A stretch of DNA of 60,421 bases from Rhizobium sp. L43. Lineage in GTDB: Bacteria; Pseudomonadota; Alphaproteobacteria; Rhizobiales; Rhizobiaceae. Of this stretch, positions 53,319-60,421 are shown one piece after another. Below the pieces are notes generated by a model that ran no database searches, had not been told where the DNA came from, and saw nothing but the letters and a program-made list of their open reading frames with translations. Numbering within the stretch: position 1 is the stretch's first letter; each line of letters begins with the position of its first letter. The stretch is taken from NCBI RefSeq assembly GCF_002531725.1, contig NZ_NWSQ01000025.1, forward strand, positions 1-60,421, in the 5' to 3' direction. A program made the translations under genes and the position numbers.

Positions 53319-53795
53319 ATGTCCGCGTCTCTGATTTATGACCTCGCCCCGATCGGCTCCATCGTCGCCTGGTCGGATGGTACCCCACGACCGCCCGAGC
53401 GCCACAGGAAGAAACTGTCCGCTTGGCAAACACGCAATAGCCAGGGCCGGCTGATCCGCAAGGAAGGCGAGCGCTGCGTCGGCAACACCAGTCTGACACC
53501 GTGTTTCACGCTGCATGAAGGCGATCTCGGCGCAAATGGCATCATCACCGTCCGTATCCACCGGACCTTTTCGCTCGATAGCGGCCTGACATTCAAAGTC
53601 GTCGAGCGCCCCGCGCTTGGATCTGTTCGCGTCTTCGATCGCCCCGGCGCCAATGCCGAACTCGTTCACCTGGCCGACAATCGGCAGGCGGCCGCGGAAT
53701 GGCTCACCCGGCACGGCTATCCGCATGCCGTTCTCGAGGAGGCGACTGCCGACGAGGTCGCCGCAGATGAGATCGAAGGGAGGGCTGCGGCATGA
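53319..53795 (+). CDS. Unknown plasmid protein, first of a four-gene coupled operon
   Basis: 158 residues; AAGGAGG precedes the ATG. No family is recognised. The N-terminal part (LIYDLAPIGSIVAWSDGTPRPPERHRKKLSAWQTRNSQGRLIRKE) is basic and the middle is beta-rich (GIITVRIHRTFSLDSGLTFKVVERPALGSVRVF). Its stop codon overlaps the next start by ATGA. A single compact cytoplasmic domain is likely. Confidence 0.72.
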   Translation: MSASLIYDLAPIGSIVAWSDGTPRPPERHRKKLSAWQTRNSQGRLIRKEGERCVGNTSLTPCFTLHEGDLGANGIITVRIHRTFSLDSGLTFKVVERPALGSVRVFDRPGANAELVHLADNRQAAAEWLTRHGYPHAVLEEATADEVAADEIEGRAAA

Positions 53796-54676
53796 CTATG
53801 CTTTCTTCTGACTCCAACGAAGTCTCCGCCCCTGACGCGTCGGGGGCGGAGTTCGGCAGAAGCGCCGACGGCATGGCTGTCGCACATGTCGGCGATCTCG
53901 TCTTCGCGATGGTTCCGGCCCGGGATGGCCAGTATTTTCTCGCCAGCGCCTGGCGCGTGTCACGGCCGCTTGCGGAACTGAAGCGCGATGATTTCTATTC
54001 GCACTACGGCTCTGTTGAGGGCGAAGCCGCTTTCCGAAACCGCATGATCGAACAGGCCGGGCATAGCCGCGAACTGCGGCTCCTATCCCGCCAGACCGTC
54101 CGGGTGACCTGCAGCACGCCATGGGGTCCGTCGCAGGGCGCCACCGTCTACGCCGATGGAATTGTCTGCCATACGACGGCAGGTCACGGTGGCTTCAGGC
54201 TCTCTGACGCCAGCAATGCCAAGGTCCACCCGATGCTCAGGACAGATGGCGGCTGGTATGAAGAGGACGCTGCCTGGGCAATCGTCGCACTCACCTTTCC
54301 GGACCTGTTCACGACCTATGAGCGCAAGTGCGCCGATAAGACTATCCGCGACAGCTGGCCGGACGCCTGGGAAACGATCTTCGGTCGGGCGCTCGCCCCC
54401 GGCGAGTCTTACCAGAGAGACGCCCAGGCATTCGCACGAGAGCATGCCGGCGACTGGATCGTCACCGCGGCACTTCGTTCGGACCATCACACTGGTATGA
54501 TCGAGGTGATCGCCACCATCGGCGGCGCGCGCGGCGAGCGAGTGGAAGAGCGCCGCTTCCTGGTGCAGAGCGACGAATATGCGGCCGGCCGCTTTGGCTT
54601 CGTCATCGATGAGACACGGCATGCCGCCTATGAGGGTTCCTCCAGCTTCGCCGCCTGGCGCGGGAGGGCGTCGTAA
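53792..54676 (+). CDS. Unknown plasmid protein (possibly DUF7007-like), second of the coupled operon
   Basis: 294 residues. The best recognisable block is HGGFRLSDASNAKVHPMLRTDGGWYEEDAAWAIVALTFPDLFTTYERKCADKTIRDSWPDAWE. From memory it matches a conserved domain of uncharacterised rhizobial plasmid proteins, which I believe is DUF7007. No catalytic motif is certain. It overlaps its upstream neighbour by four bases and its downstream neighbour by one (TAATG), so the genes are translated together. Confidence 0.7.
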   Translation: MTMLSSDSNEVSAPDASGAEFGRSADGMAVAHVGDLVFAMVPARDGQYFLASAWRVSRPLAELKRDDFYSHYGSVEGEAAFRNRMIEQAGHSRELRLLSRQTVRVTCSTPWGPSQGATVYADGIVCHTTAGHGGFRLSDASNAKVHPMLRTDGGWYEEDAAWAIVALTFPDLFTTYERKCADKTIRDSWPDAWETIFGRALAPGESYQRDAQAFAREHAGDWIVTAALRSDHHTGMIEVIATIGGARGERVEERRFLVQSDEYAAGRFGFVIDETRHAAYEGSSSFAAWRGRAS

Positions 54677-55032
54677 TGTCCAACTCCGAGCAACGCGCCG
54701 GGCAGTTTACCAGAATGGAATCGGCGCGACGGCAGACCCAGCACCAGCTCGATCTGATCGACCGGCAGATCATGCGACGCATGATCACGATCATTCCCCA
54801 GCTTGGTCGCCGTCACTCCGGCTATCGCCGCGGCAAGGCGCCGGAAGCAGGCGCCTTTCTCGAACGCTACCGGGCCAACCTGGCAGCGATCACCGCCGAG
54901 CGTCAGCCGGAAATCGATGCGCTTTCGAGAAAACTCGCCCGACAGGATGCGGCAATCGCGGCGCTGCGGGCGAGAGCCGGGTCCGACGGCACAGTCGTGG
55001 CTGCTACCGGTCCGGGAGGCAGGACGCCATGA
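54676..55032 (+). CDS. Small helical protein, third of the coupled operon
   Basis: 118 residues, rich in Arg, Gln and Ala. Two predicted coiled-coil segments lie at about 5-40 and 75-105. No domain is recognised. It could be a small DNA- or partner-binding adaptor. Its start overlaps the preceding stop codon by one base and its stop overlaps the next start. Confidence 0.65.
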   Translation: MSNSEQRAGQFTRMESARRQTQHQLDLIDRQIMRRMITIIPQLGRRHSGYRRGKAPEAGAFLERYRANLAAITAERQPEIDALSRKLARQDAAIAALRARAGSDGTVVAATGPGGRTP

Positions 55033-55436
55033 GCACGATCGGAGACCTGGAGCGAAGAGCAGGCATCGGCGCATCACCGGCGGAGCGCACCGCTTTCTGG
55101 CTGCAGTTCCATCACCTCGAAGGCGAAGCCTGCCTCAATGCCGGTGTCGCGGAACTCAGGCGGTTGATCGCTCTAAGGGAAGCACCGGCGGATCCCAGAC
55201 CAAAAACGCGCACCGTTCGTCGCACACGCGAAACGCTGCCGCCTTTGACGCCGGAACAGGAAGCAGCACTTCAGGCCTATGCCGCCAGGAATGGAAGGCG
55301 CTGGAAATCGATCCTCAACAACGCCTGGATGGGCGGGCCGCCGTATGATGACGGCGGTCTGCTTCGTGGACTTCGCAACTCGCACGGTCCCACCTGGCTA
55401 CAATCCTACCGGTTGCCGAAGCCGGCCAAGCGATAG
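55029..55436 (+). CDS. Unknown protein, fourth of the coupled operon
   Basis: 135 residues from the ATG at 55029, which overlaps the previous stop as ATGA. The C-terminal half (LTPEQEAALQAYAARNGRRWKSILNNAWMGGPPYDDGGLLRGLRNSHGPTWLQSYRLPK) is distinctive, but I cannot tie it to a named family. A short basic linker lies before it. Co-translation with three other unknown proteins argues for a joint function. Confidence 0.68.
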   Translation: MSTIGDLERRAGIGASPAERTAFWLQFHHLEGEACLNAGVAELRRLIALREAPADPRPKTRTVRRTRETLPPLTPEQEAALQAYAARNGRRWKSILNNAWMGGPPYDDGGLLRGLRNSHGPTWLQSYRLPKPAKR

Positions 55437-55803
55437 GTCGAGCGCTTGACGTCGGTGAGCTGGAAAGGCTCAGGCAAGCGGGCGGGCCTGTCGTTTCGTT
55501 CGAGGACATCATAGTCCCGCGCCTTGCCGGATCGCCCTTCGGTTTTGCTGCGGTCTGAACCGGCGGCCGTGCGCTTCAAGGCCGCTGTCGCGCCGCGGGG
55601 CGGCCGGACCCCGCCGTCCTTCACGGATCAGGCTCGCGTGCTCGTTCGCGGGCAGTTTGCCCTCGTCGCCCGCAAACCGGCTCCGCTCGTCCAGGCAGGA
55701 CCGGACCCTGAAACGCCCGTCTTCCGCCGGTTGGAATGACCGCACCGAAGGGCAAGCCGGCATGGGCCGGAGCCCGATCGGACGACCTCGAAAGGAAACG
55801 ATC
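55437..55803. other. GC-rich leader before the 195-residue protein
   Basis: 367 bases with several GC-rich inverted repeats and no gene recognised. The last part, GGGCCGGAGCCC, is a short hairpin about 30 bases before the ATG at 55804, and GAAAGGA serves as the ribosome-binding site. Confidence 0.4.
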
Positions 55804-56391
55804 ATGGCCAAGTCCGCACCCTCCTCTCGCCAGTCTGCCCGCGTCGTGCAACTGCGCAAGGGCGCCACTATAGAAATGGTCCGGCTGACATGCCCGGACG
55901 CCAGCCAGGCGGTGAAGATCGCCGAGAGTTTCGGCACGGCGGTCATCGACAGCGACGGCATTCGCGACCTGCACGAACGGCTCGTCATCGAGACCGCCGA
56001 TGCGCTCGGTGAGGGCCTGGGCGACAAGGCGATGCAGATCCACCTGCAGCGGATCGTCGGCGCCTTCGTCGGCTCTGCCCACGGCGCCGGGCAGTTCTAC
56101 AGCCGCGCTGTCACCGAGGCGCGCGATGCCACCGCCAAGGCCGCCAACGATGCCCGCGACGAGGATCTCGACGGCCCCGTCGGCTATGACAGCGCCGCCC
56201 AGCGCAAGCGCGAATTCGCCGCCGACATGGGCATACAGGCCCATTCGCTCAGAATGGCGGCCGAAGGCGCCGTCGCCGCCTATGCCCAGGTGATCGGCGA
56301 GACCTGGAAGCCTTTCGACCGGCCGGTCGAGCAGCCGGGTCATTCGCTCAGCCGCAAGGCCGCTGAAGCCCAGATCTCGGCCTTCGACTAG
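55804..56391 (+). CDS. Unknown conserved plasmid protein of 195 residues
   Basis: The start at 55804 follows GAAAGGA. The sequence is Ala-rich and largely helical (ETADALGEGLGDKAMQIHLQRIVGAFVGSAHGAGQFYSRAVTEARDATAKAAND). It has no membrane segment and no recognised catalytic motif. Longer in-frame extension upstream is leader. Function unknown. Confidence 0.7.
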   Translation: MAKSAPSSRQSARVVQLRKGATIEMVRLTCPDASQAVKIAESFGTAVIDSDGIRDLHERLVIETADALGEGLGDKAMQIHLQRIVGAFVGSAHGAGQFYSRAVTEARDATAKAANDARDEDLDGPVGYDSAAQRKREFAADMGIQAHSLRMAAEGAVAAYAQVIGETWKPFDRPVEQPGHSLSRKAAEAQISAFD

Positions 56392-56695
56392 GCCGTGCCG
56401 GCGGGGCTCCGGCCCCGCCTCTCGACAAACGCGTGAACGGCAGGTTCCATGGCGGAGCCGGCCTGTTTTCGTGTCGCTGACGCGGCCAATAGGGAAACGG
56501 AAATCAGGCGGATGGCACGCCCTTCACGGCCCGTTCCGTTCGTCGGGTCTGCAGGAGCCACCGGCAGATGCAACGGCTCCGCCGTCCTCCACTGAAGTTC
56601 CGGCCGTTCCGGTGCATCGGCCGGCTGATCGGCTCCTGCCTTCTGCCCTCCGTAACGGGCCGCGACGGGCGCGGCCTCAAAACGGAGGCTTGAAG
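56392..56695. other. Leader region before ardC
   Basis: A GC-rich hairpin (GGCGGGGC / GCCCCGCC, about 56400-56419) stands just after the preceding stop codon and may end transcription, though no T-run follows. At 56658-56676 GGCCGCG and CGCGGCC form the hairpin that precedes the ardC ribosome-binding site. Confidence 0.5.
56658..56676 (+). promoter_or_regulatory. Conserved hairpin before ardC, also found before the DUF736 gene
   Basis: GGCCGCG, loop ACGGG, CGCGGCC. The same arms with loop ATGGG occur at 58207-58225. In both cases the ribosome-binding site follows within 25 bases. Confidence 0.55.
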
Positions 56696-57619
56696 ATGAG
56701 CAATACGGAGAAACAGCGGGTCGATCTTTATACCCGGATCACGGACAGAATCGTTGAGGATCTGGCGAAGGGCGTGCGGCCGTGGATGAAGCCATGGAAC
56801 GCCGAGAACACGACCGGCCGTATTACCCGGCCGCTGCGTCATAACGGGCAGCCGTATTCCGGCGTCAACGTGCTGCTTCTTTGGTCGGAGGGCAGCGCCC
56901 GGGGATATACGTCATCCACGTGGATGACGTTCAAGCAGGCCCTCGAACTGGGTGCTGCCGTCCGCAAGGGCGAAACAGGCGCCACGGTCGTCTTCGCCAG
57001 CCGTTTCACCAAGTCCGAAACCGACGGGAACGGCGGCGAGGTCGAGCGGGAGATTCCTTTCCTGAAGGCGTACAGTGTCTTCAACGTCGAACAGATCGAC
57101 GGACTTTCCGACCAGTATCATCACCAGCCGGCTCCGGTTCTCGATCCCGTCGAGCGCATCGAGAATGCCGATCGGTTCTTCCGCAACACCGGTGCTTCAA
57201 TTCGCCATGGCGGCAACCAGGCCTTTTTTGCGCCGGCCGCCGACATCGTCCAGATGCCACCATTTGAGAGCTTCAAGGATGCGGCAAGCTACTACGCGAC
57301 CTTGAGTCACGAGGTCACCCATTGGACGGCGCCGGGCCATCGCCTCGGCCGCGACCTCAGCCGCTATGACGAGGACAAATCCGAGCGGGCGCGAGAGGAA
57401 CTGATCGCCGAACTCGGCAGTTGCTTCCTGTGCGCCGATCTCGGCATTGCTCCCGAGCTCAGGCCCCGCCCTGATCACGCCTCGTACCTCGACTCCTGGC
57501 TCAAGGTCCTGAGCGACGACAGGCGGGCGATCTTCCAGGCGGCGGCGCATGCGCAACGGGCCGTAAGTTTCCTGCATGGCCTACAGCCCGAACGTGCCGA
57601 CGACCGGCTCGCTGCCTGA
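56696..57619 (+). CDS. ardC: ArdC-family antirestriction protein
   Basis: 307 residues from the ATG at 56696. The N-terminal ssDNA-binding domain (DLYTRITDRIVEDLAKGVRPWMKPWN ... YSGVNVLLLW ... TFKQALELGAAVRKGETGATVVFAS) is the ArdC_N/DUF1738 type. The C-terminal zincin metallopeptidase-like domain keeps SHEVTHWTAPGHRL, an HExxH variant with Val-Thr between, and EELIAELGSCFL with the third ligand Glu. ArdC proteins of conjugative plasmids bind the entering single strand and help it escape restriction. A leading-region role is therefore likely. Confidence 0.88.
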   Translation: MSNTEKQRVDLYTRITDRIVEDLAKGVRPWMKPWNAENTTGRITRPLRHNGQPYSGVNVLLLWSEGSARGYTSSTWMTFKQALELGAAVRKGETGATVVFASRFTKSETDGNGGEVEREIPFLKAYSVFNVEQIDGLSDQYHHQPAPVLDPVERIENADRFFRNTGASIRHGGNQAFFAPAADIVQMPPFESFKDAASYYATLSHEVTHWTAPGHRLGRDLSRYDEDKSERAREELIAELGSCFLCADLGIAPELRPRPDHASYLDSWLKVLSDDRRAIFQAAAHAQRAVSFLHGLQPERADDRLAA

Positions 57620-58247
57620 GGACTTTAGCGTCGGTCGTTGGTCTCGCCAGCGGCCGGCAACTGTTCAGGCCTCAACGTGGGGAGCGTGTCGGGATCAGCC
57701 GTGAGATCCAATTTGCCCCAGATCGAGGTTTTCCGGTCGATCGGCTTGAGCTTCCGGGATGGCTTGATTTCGACGATGGGCGACGATTCGCGAGCACGAC
57801 GATAGCCCGAAGAACGGCCAACGCAACGCCCTTGCTTGGCTGTTCCCGGACGTTTGATTTTGACATGTGGACGGGGCGGCGAGCCCACCGTTGCAGGGAT
57901 CCGGCAGGCAGTCGGGGCGCAGCTGCCATCGCCATATTCCCTTCCGCCGCAGATCAGGCCACGTCCTTCGCGGGCTCGATGAGGCGTGTCTGATCGAAAA
58001 CCGGCTTCGCCTCGATCGTCCTCCCGCAACGGCCTTGCAAAACTTTCTTCCCCTGAGCGCGGTGCGCCCATTCCTCGCGGAACAACAAAGTTTTTCCTGG
58101 CCGCCCTCCATTTCAGTCCGGCCCTACGAGCCACCCCATTGCGCAGGCGCCACAGGGACCCCGGGGGTGCGGTCCGATCGTCCCCGATCCTTGCGACAGC
58201 CATCGAGGCCGCGATGGGCGCGGCCCGAACAGCAAAGGAATACGACA
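57620..58247. other. Long interval between ardC and the DUF736 gene
   Basis: 628 bases. The plus strand has no good gene. The minus strand is open throughout (see the doubtful entry 57625-58254). The right end is leader for the DUF736 gene, with the hairpin at 58207-58225. Confidence 0.4.
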
Positions 58248-58254
58248 ATGGCAA
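57625..58254 (-). CDS. Doubtful minus-strand ORF with protein-like C-terminus
   Basis: The frame is open for 209 codons, but the first half is Arg/Gly-rich and looks like non-coding translation. The last 60 residues (SSPIVEIKPSRKLKPIDRKTSIWGKLDLTADPDTLPTLRPEQ) look like a real, charged protein end. No good start with a ribosome-binding site is found near the plausible part. It opposes every other gene in the right-hand block. It may be a decayed gene or chance. Confidence 0.25.
   Translation of the reverse strand: MPLSYSFAVRAAPIAASMAVARIGDDRTAPPGSLWRLRNGVARRAGLKWRAARKNFVVPRGMGAPRSGEESFARPLREDDRGEAGFRSDTPHRAREGRGLICGGREYGDGSCAPTACRIPATVGSPPRPHVKIKRPGTAKQGRCVGRSSGYRRARESSPIVEIKPSRKLKPIDRKTSIWGKLDLTADPDTLPTLRPEQLPAAGETNDRR
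58207..58225 (+). promoter_or_regulatory. Conserved hairpin before the DUF736 gene
   Basis: GGCCGCG, loop ATGGG, CGCGGCC, followed by AAAGGA and the ATG at 58248. It matches the hairpin before ardC. Confidence 0.55.
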
Positions 58255-58556
58255 CCATCGGCACCTTCACCTCCACCGAAACCGGCTTCAACGGCTCGAT
58301 CCGCACCCTCGCCCTCAACGTCAAGGCCCGCATCGCCCGCATCGAAAACCCCTCCGACAAGGGCCCGCACTACCGCATCTACGCCGGCAACGTCGAACTG
58401 GGTGCGGCCTGGCAGAAGCGCTCCGAGCAGGATCGCGACTACCTCTCGGTCAAGCTCGACGACCCGAGCTTCCCCGCTCCGATCTACGCGACGCTCACCG
58501 AGGTCGAGGGCGAGGACGGCTACCAGCTGATCTGGTCCCGCCCCAACCGGGACTGA
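58248..58556 (+). CDS. DUF736 family protein
   Basis: 102 residues. It begins MATIGTFTSTETGFNGSIRTLALNVKARI and continues HYRIYAGNVELGAAWQKRSEQDRDYLSVKLDDPSFPAPIYATL, the standard DUF736 pattern. It is a compact beta-rich protein that is very common on alpha-proteobacterial plasmids and integrative elements near transfer genes. The function is unknown. AAAGGA stands before the ATG, and a strong terminator follows at 58608. Confidence 0.88.
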   Translation: MATIGTFTSTETGFNGSIRTLALNVKARIARIENPSDKGPHYRIYAGNVELGAAWQKRSEQDRDYLSVKLDDPSFPAPIYATLTEVEGEDGYQLIWSRPNRD

Positions 58557-58607
58557 GATCCGGACAGGCCCCGCCGCCGAGGCGGGGTCAACCGGCGACA
58601 AAGATAA

Positions 58608-58645
58608 GCCGTCGGCAGGCGTCGAGCCTGCCGCCGGCTTTTTCG
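58608..58645 (+). terminator. Rho-independent terminator after the DUF736 gene
   Basis: GCCGTCGGCAGGC, loop GTCGA, GCCTGCCGCCGGC, then TTTTTC. Twelve of thirteen stem pairs are perfect. Confidence 0.85.
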
Positions 58646-58711
58646 GTGCGATACGGAACCGGAATTTGTCTGCTCAGTGGAGGCTATCGTGCCGGGAAGA
58701 AATGCCTGCCT

Positions 58712-58823
58712 CGAGGACGAGCGGTGCCCCCAATTTTGCCTTCGCTCCGGTGCGCCCTCCACTCCGACAAAATCGGCTCCCCCACTCGCCGGCTCCGCCG
58801 GTCGCTTCCGCGCTCCTTGACCC
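58712..58823 (+). repeat. Long leader repeat, copy A
   Basis: The element carries GAGGACG, CCCCCAATTTT, CAAAATCGG, TCCCCC and GCTCCTTGACCCC in the same order and spacing as copy B at 59218-59332. Inner (AATTTTG / CAAAAT) and outer (AGGA / TCCT) arms make a large interrupted hairpin. The ATG of the 54-residue protein is about 57 bases further on. Confidence 0.6.
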
Positions 58824-58879
58824 CGTCATCTCTTCCCGCCCCGCCGTCTCGTCTTTCACGAACTCAAGGAGATGAGACG

Positions 58880-59044
58880 ATGACCATCGAACAGCACATC
58901 GAGGAGCTGCGGGCCGAGTTGAGGAACGCCTGCGACGCCGTCGAGCGGCGCCAGGTCGAAGCGGAGCTTCAGCTCGCCCAGGCTGATCTGGCCGTGGCGC
59001 TTGCCGAACAGGACGGCATCATCGAAGCCGAGCCGCCCTTCTGA
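58880..59044 (+). CDS. Very small coiled-coil protein
   Basis: 54 residues from the ATG at 58880, with AAGGAG 10 bases upstream. The sequence (MTIEQHIEELRAELRNACDAVERRQVEAELQLAQADLAVALAEQDG) is one amphipathic helix with heptad-like Leu/Ala spacing and a net acidic charge. No family is known to me. Its own long hairpin leader supports expression as a separate unit. Confidence 0.6.
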   Translation: MTIEQHIEELRAELRNACDAVERRQVEAELQLAQADLAVALAEQDGIIEAEPPF

Positions 59045-59377
59045 GGCGGCTCTCATTCTGCTGGATCATGAGCCGGTCCGCCGGATCGACCGGCCTCCCG
59101 GCTGTCAGGAGTTTCCCCTCGACACTCTCACCGGCTCGCGCCGGATACGGTCACGTCCCCTCCAGGGCCGTGGGTCTCTTCTCTCTCTGACCTCCTATTT
59201 TACTCCAGCAAATCCGGCGTCAAGGACGGCGCGGTTCCCCCAATTTTTCCGCCGCTGCGTTGCACTTCGCTTCTCGGAAAAATCGGTTCCCCCGCTTGCG
59301 AGCCGCGTCCCGCGGTCCTTGACCCCTCTTTGCCACGGAGTGGCCGATCTCCGTCATCAAGATGAGGAGATCACACA
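59045..59377. other. Leader region before the 158-residue protein
   Basis: 333 bases without a gene. It contains the long palindrome copy B (59218-59332). An AT-richer patch near 59190-59215 may be the promoter. Confidence 0.45.
59218..59332 (+). repeat. Long leader repeat, copy B
   Basis: TCAAGGAC near 59218-59226 pairs with GTCCTTGA at about 59315-59322. Inside it CAATTTTTCCG pairs with CGGAAAAATCG. The ordered words match copy A at 58712-58823, so the two are duplicated elements. Each stands some 45-60 bases before a start codon. Confidence 0.62.
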
Positions 59378-59854
59378 ATGACATCTGACCATAACCTTGC
59401 GCTCTACACCAAGCTTTCCGGTTTCCGGCTTGTCGTCCTGGCGAACCGGTTCGGCCGCGACAGCGAATTCTCGCGAGAGCTTCATGATCGCCTGCTCGAA
59501 GGACTGGAGGCAGCAATTGGGCGCGTGCGGATTATCATGGCGCTGGAGCGCAGCGTTCTCATCGCGGAGTACCGGCTTGAGGGTGAGGCTGAGATCTTCG
59601 GGCGCTTCACCATCAACCTGATGGATGAGCTCGACATCGATTTCGACACGCACGAATTCCGCATCAACGGCGGCGATTGGTCCAGCGCTTTGACGGCTGA
59701 CTATACCGGCGTCGACATCGACTATCCGAAGCTGATTGCGCTCACCGACGTCGAACTCGGCTCACTTGCGCCGATCATCAAGGATATCACACGCGAAACC
59801 GGTATCGCTGTAAGCGCCTCCCGTGTCAGCTACATCAGGTGCCCAGCATCATAA
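59378..59854 (+). CDS. Unknown plasmid protein of 158 residues
   Basis: The ATG at 59378 follows GAGGAGATCACACA. The sequence is mixed alpha/beta (LSGFRLVVLANRFGRDSEFSRELHDRLLEGLEAAIGRVRIIMALERSVLIAEYRLEGEAEIFGRFTINLMDELDIDFD) and acidic in the middle. There is no recognisable motif, signal or membrane segment. Its distinct leader and good ribosome-binding site support it as a real gene. Confidence 0.7.
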   Translation: MTSDHNLALYTKLSGFRLVVLANRFGRDSEFSRELHDRLLEGLEAAIGRVRIIMALERSVLIAEYRLEGEAEIFGRFTINLMDELDIDFDTHEFRINGGDWSSALTADYTGVDIDYPKLIALTDVELGSLAPIIKDITRETGIAVSASRVSYIRCPAS

Positions 59855-60180
59855 TCAATCCGTCGGCGGGCTCGACCATCCGGAGGGCGGCGAGAGCGGC
59901 CCTTCGTTGCGCTGCCTGCGAGACCATCGCAATGATGGCGAGAACGGCCAGCTGAGCCTCTTCCTTTCGACCTGCCGTCATCTATCATCGGGGATGCTGC
60001 AGCCCCTGCGTCGCGACGCAACCTGCCGCCGCCAGAATTTTCCCCGCCGCCTTCTGCGGCTCCTCGCCGATCAAAATTCAGTCGCCGGCAAGTCCGTTCG
60101 TTGCGGCCCTCTGGGTGCGCCCCTCCTTTCCGGTCCGCCGCTTATCCTCGCGATGACCGCAATTCGAAAGGAGAAATACC
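59855..60180. other. Intergenic leader before the 57-residue protein
   Basis: 326 bases with no gene seen. TTGCGG (about 60093-60098) and CCGCAA (about 60158-60163) could close a long stem just before GAAAGGAG and the ATG at 60181. Confidence 0.4.
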
Positions 60181-60354
60181 ATGCAACAGCTCGCCAAATT
60201 CCTCGCCGCCACTGGCCGCCGGCTCCGCGCCCTCGGCAAAGTGATCAGCCACTTCTTCCGCAAGGGGAAAATCGGCCTGAAGCTTGCGATCAAGATCCCG
60301 TTCTTCCTCGATATCGAGGTGTCCTTCGAGACCGATTGGGACCGGCGCCGATGA
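60181..60354 (+). CDS. Small basic protein of 57 residues
   Basis: MQQLAKFLAATGRRLRALGKVISHFFRKGKIGLKLAIKIPFFLDIEVSFETDWDRRR. GAAAGGAG stands 8 bases upstream and a terminator 12 bases downstream, so it is a complete transcription unit. The first 40 residues form a strongly basic amphipathic helix with a hydrophobic face, which could bind membrane or nucleic acid. No family is known to me. A toxin-like or anti-defence peptide are both possible. Confidence 0.6.
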   Translation: MQQLAKFLAATGRRLRALGKVISHFFRKGKIGLKLAIKIPFFLDIEVSFETDWDRRR

Positions 60355-60365
60355 GGCGCCCACAT

Positions 60366-60390
60366 GGCCCGCTTCGACGGGCCTTTCTCA
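60366..60390 (+). terminator. Terminator after the 57-residue protein
   Basis: GGCCCG, loop CTTCGA, CGGGCC, then TTTCTC, 12 bases after the stop codon. Confidence 0.7.
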
Positions 60391-60421
60391 ACTCGCCACA
60401 GAGGCGCGCTGGCGGTAGGTA

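Larger units (their letters stand above)
58557..58879. other. Terminator and long palindromic leader before the 54-residue protein
   Basis: Two hairpins lie after the DUF736 gene: GGCCCCGCC / GGCGGGG at about 58567-58588, and the terminator at 58608-58645. A long imperfect palindrome at 58712-58823 resembles the one at 59218-59332. No further gene is recognised. Confidence 0.5.

Noticed and set aside
1..60421. CRISPR arrays, tRNA or rRNA genes
   Set aside because: No regularly spaced identical repeats and no cloverleaf or rRNA-like sequence were noticed on reading; a dedicated scan was not possible.

Overview
The window looks like part of a large replicon, probably a plasmid or chromid, of a member of the Rhizobiaceae (Rhizobium/Sinorhizobium/Agrobacterium type). 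The evidence is the GC-rich coding sequence, the many ABC, TRAP and GntR/LysR/AraC-type catabolic genes, the rhizobial-style transposase remnants, and a right-hand block of plasmid-backbone genes (DUF1419, DUF736, DUF3991-Toprim, ArdC, ParB-like, giant methylase-helicase). All family assignments were made by reading the protein sequences; no database search was run.

Layout. (1) 1-9060 is a mosaic segment: the end of an IS21-like element abuts an orphan periplasmic binding protein. Two decayed IS6-family transposase remnants in the same orientation (about 1640-2060 and 8700-9060) then bracket a PAS-GGDEF-EAL protein, a chemoreceptor and an AraC regulator. (2) 9029-28522 is a coherent catabolic island. 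It has a ribose-type ABC importer with a TorT-like binding protein, a RutA-like (group C) flavin monooxygenase, two flavin reductases, a private ribB, a PcaC-like protein, an aminotransferase, a GFA protein, an SDR, a two-domain alpha/beta hydrolase, two metallo-beta-lactamase-fold hydrolases, a zinc alcohol dehydrogenase, a GntR/FCD repressor and a large chemoreceptor. A shared inverted repeat built on TTGACAGATT-N7-AATCTGTCAA, or its core TTGTCTGACAA, lies at nearly every promoter here, including those of the repressor and the chemoreceptor. (3) 28983-33468 holds a GH3 beta-glucosidase, a decayed PIN toxin, a small HNH-like protein and a Tat-exported paralogue of the MBL hydrolase. (4) 34084-42930 is a second catabolic unit: a TRAP transporter, an LtnD-like dehydrogenase, an Asp-nucleophile alpha/beta hydrolase, a LysR regulator, a TIM-barrel isomerase and split DhaK/DhaL kinase subunits. 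It probably serves a C3-C5 sugar acid or ketose. (5) 43583-60421 is plasmid backbone, entirely rightward apart from one doubtful ORF. Long GC-rich leaders with strong hairpins precede most genes. The gene content (methylase-helicase, ArdC, ParB-like, Toprim, many small unknown proteins) resembles the leading region of a conjugative element.

How the genes may work together. In region 2 I infer that the chemoreceptor guides cells to a compound and the ABC system imports it. The RutA-like enzyme, fed with reduced FMN by SsuE-type and RutF-type reductases, would then oxidise it. PcaC-like, hydrolase, SDR, alcohol dehydrogenase, aminotransferase and lactonase-like enzymes would process the fragments, and the GntR protein would keep the whole set off until substrate appears. 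The substrate cannot be read from the sequence.
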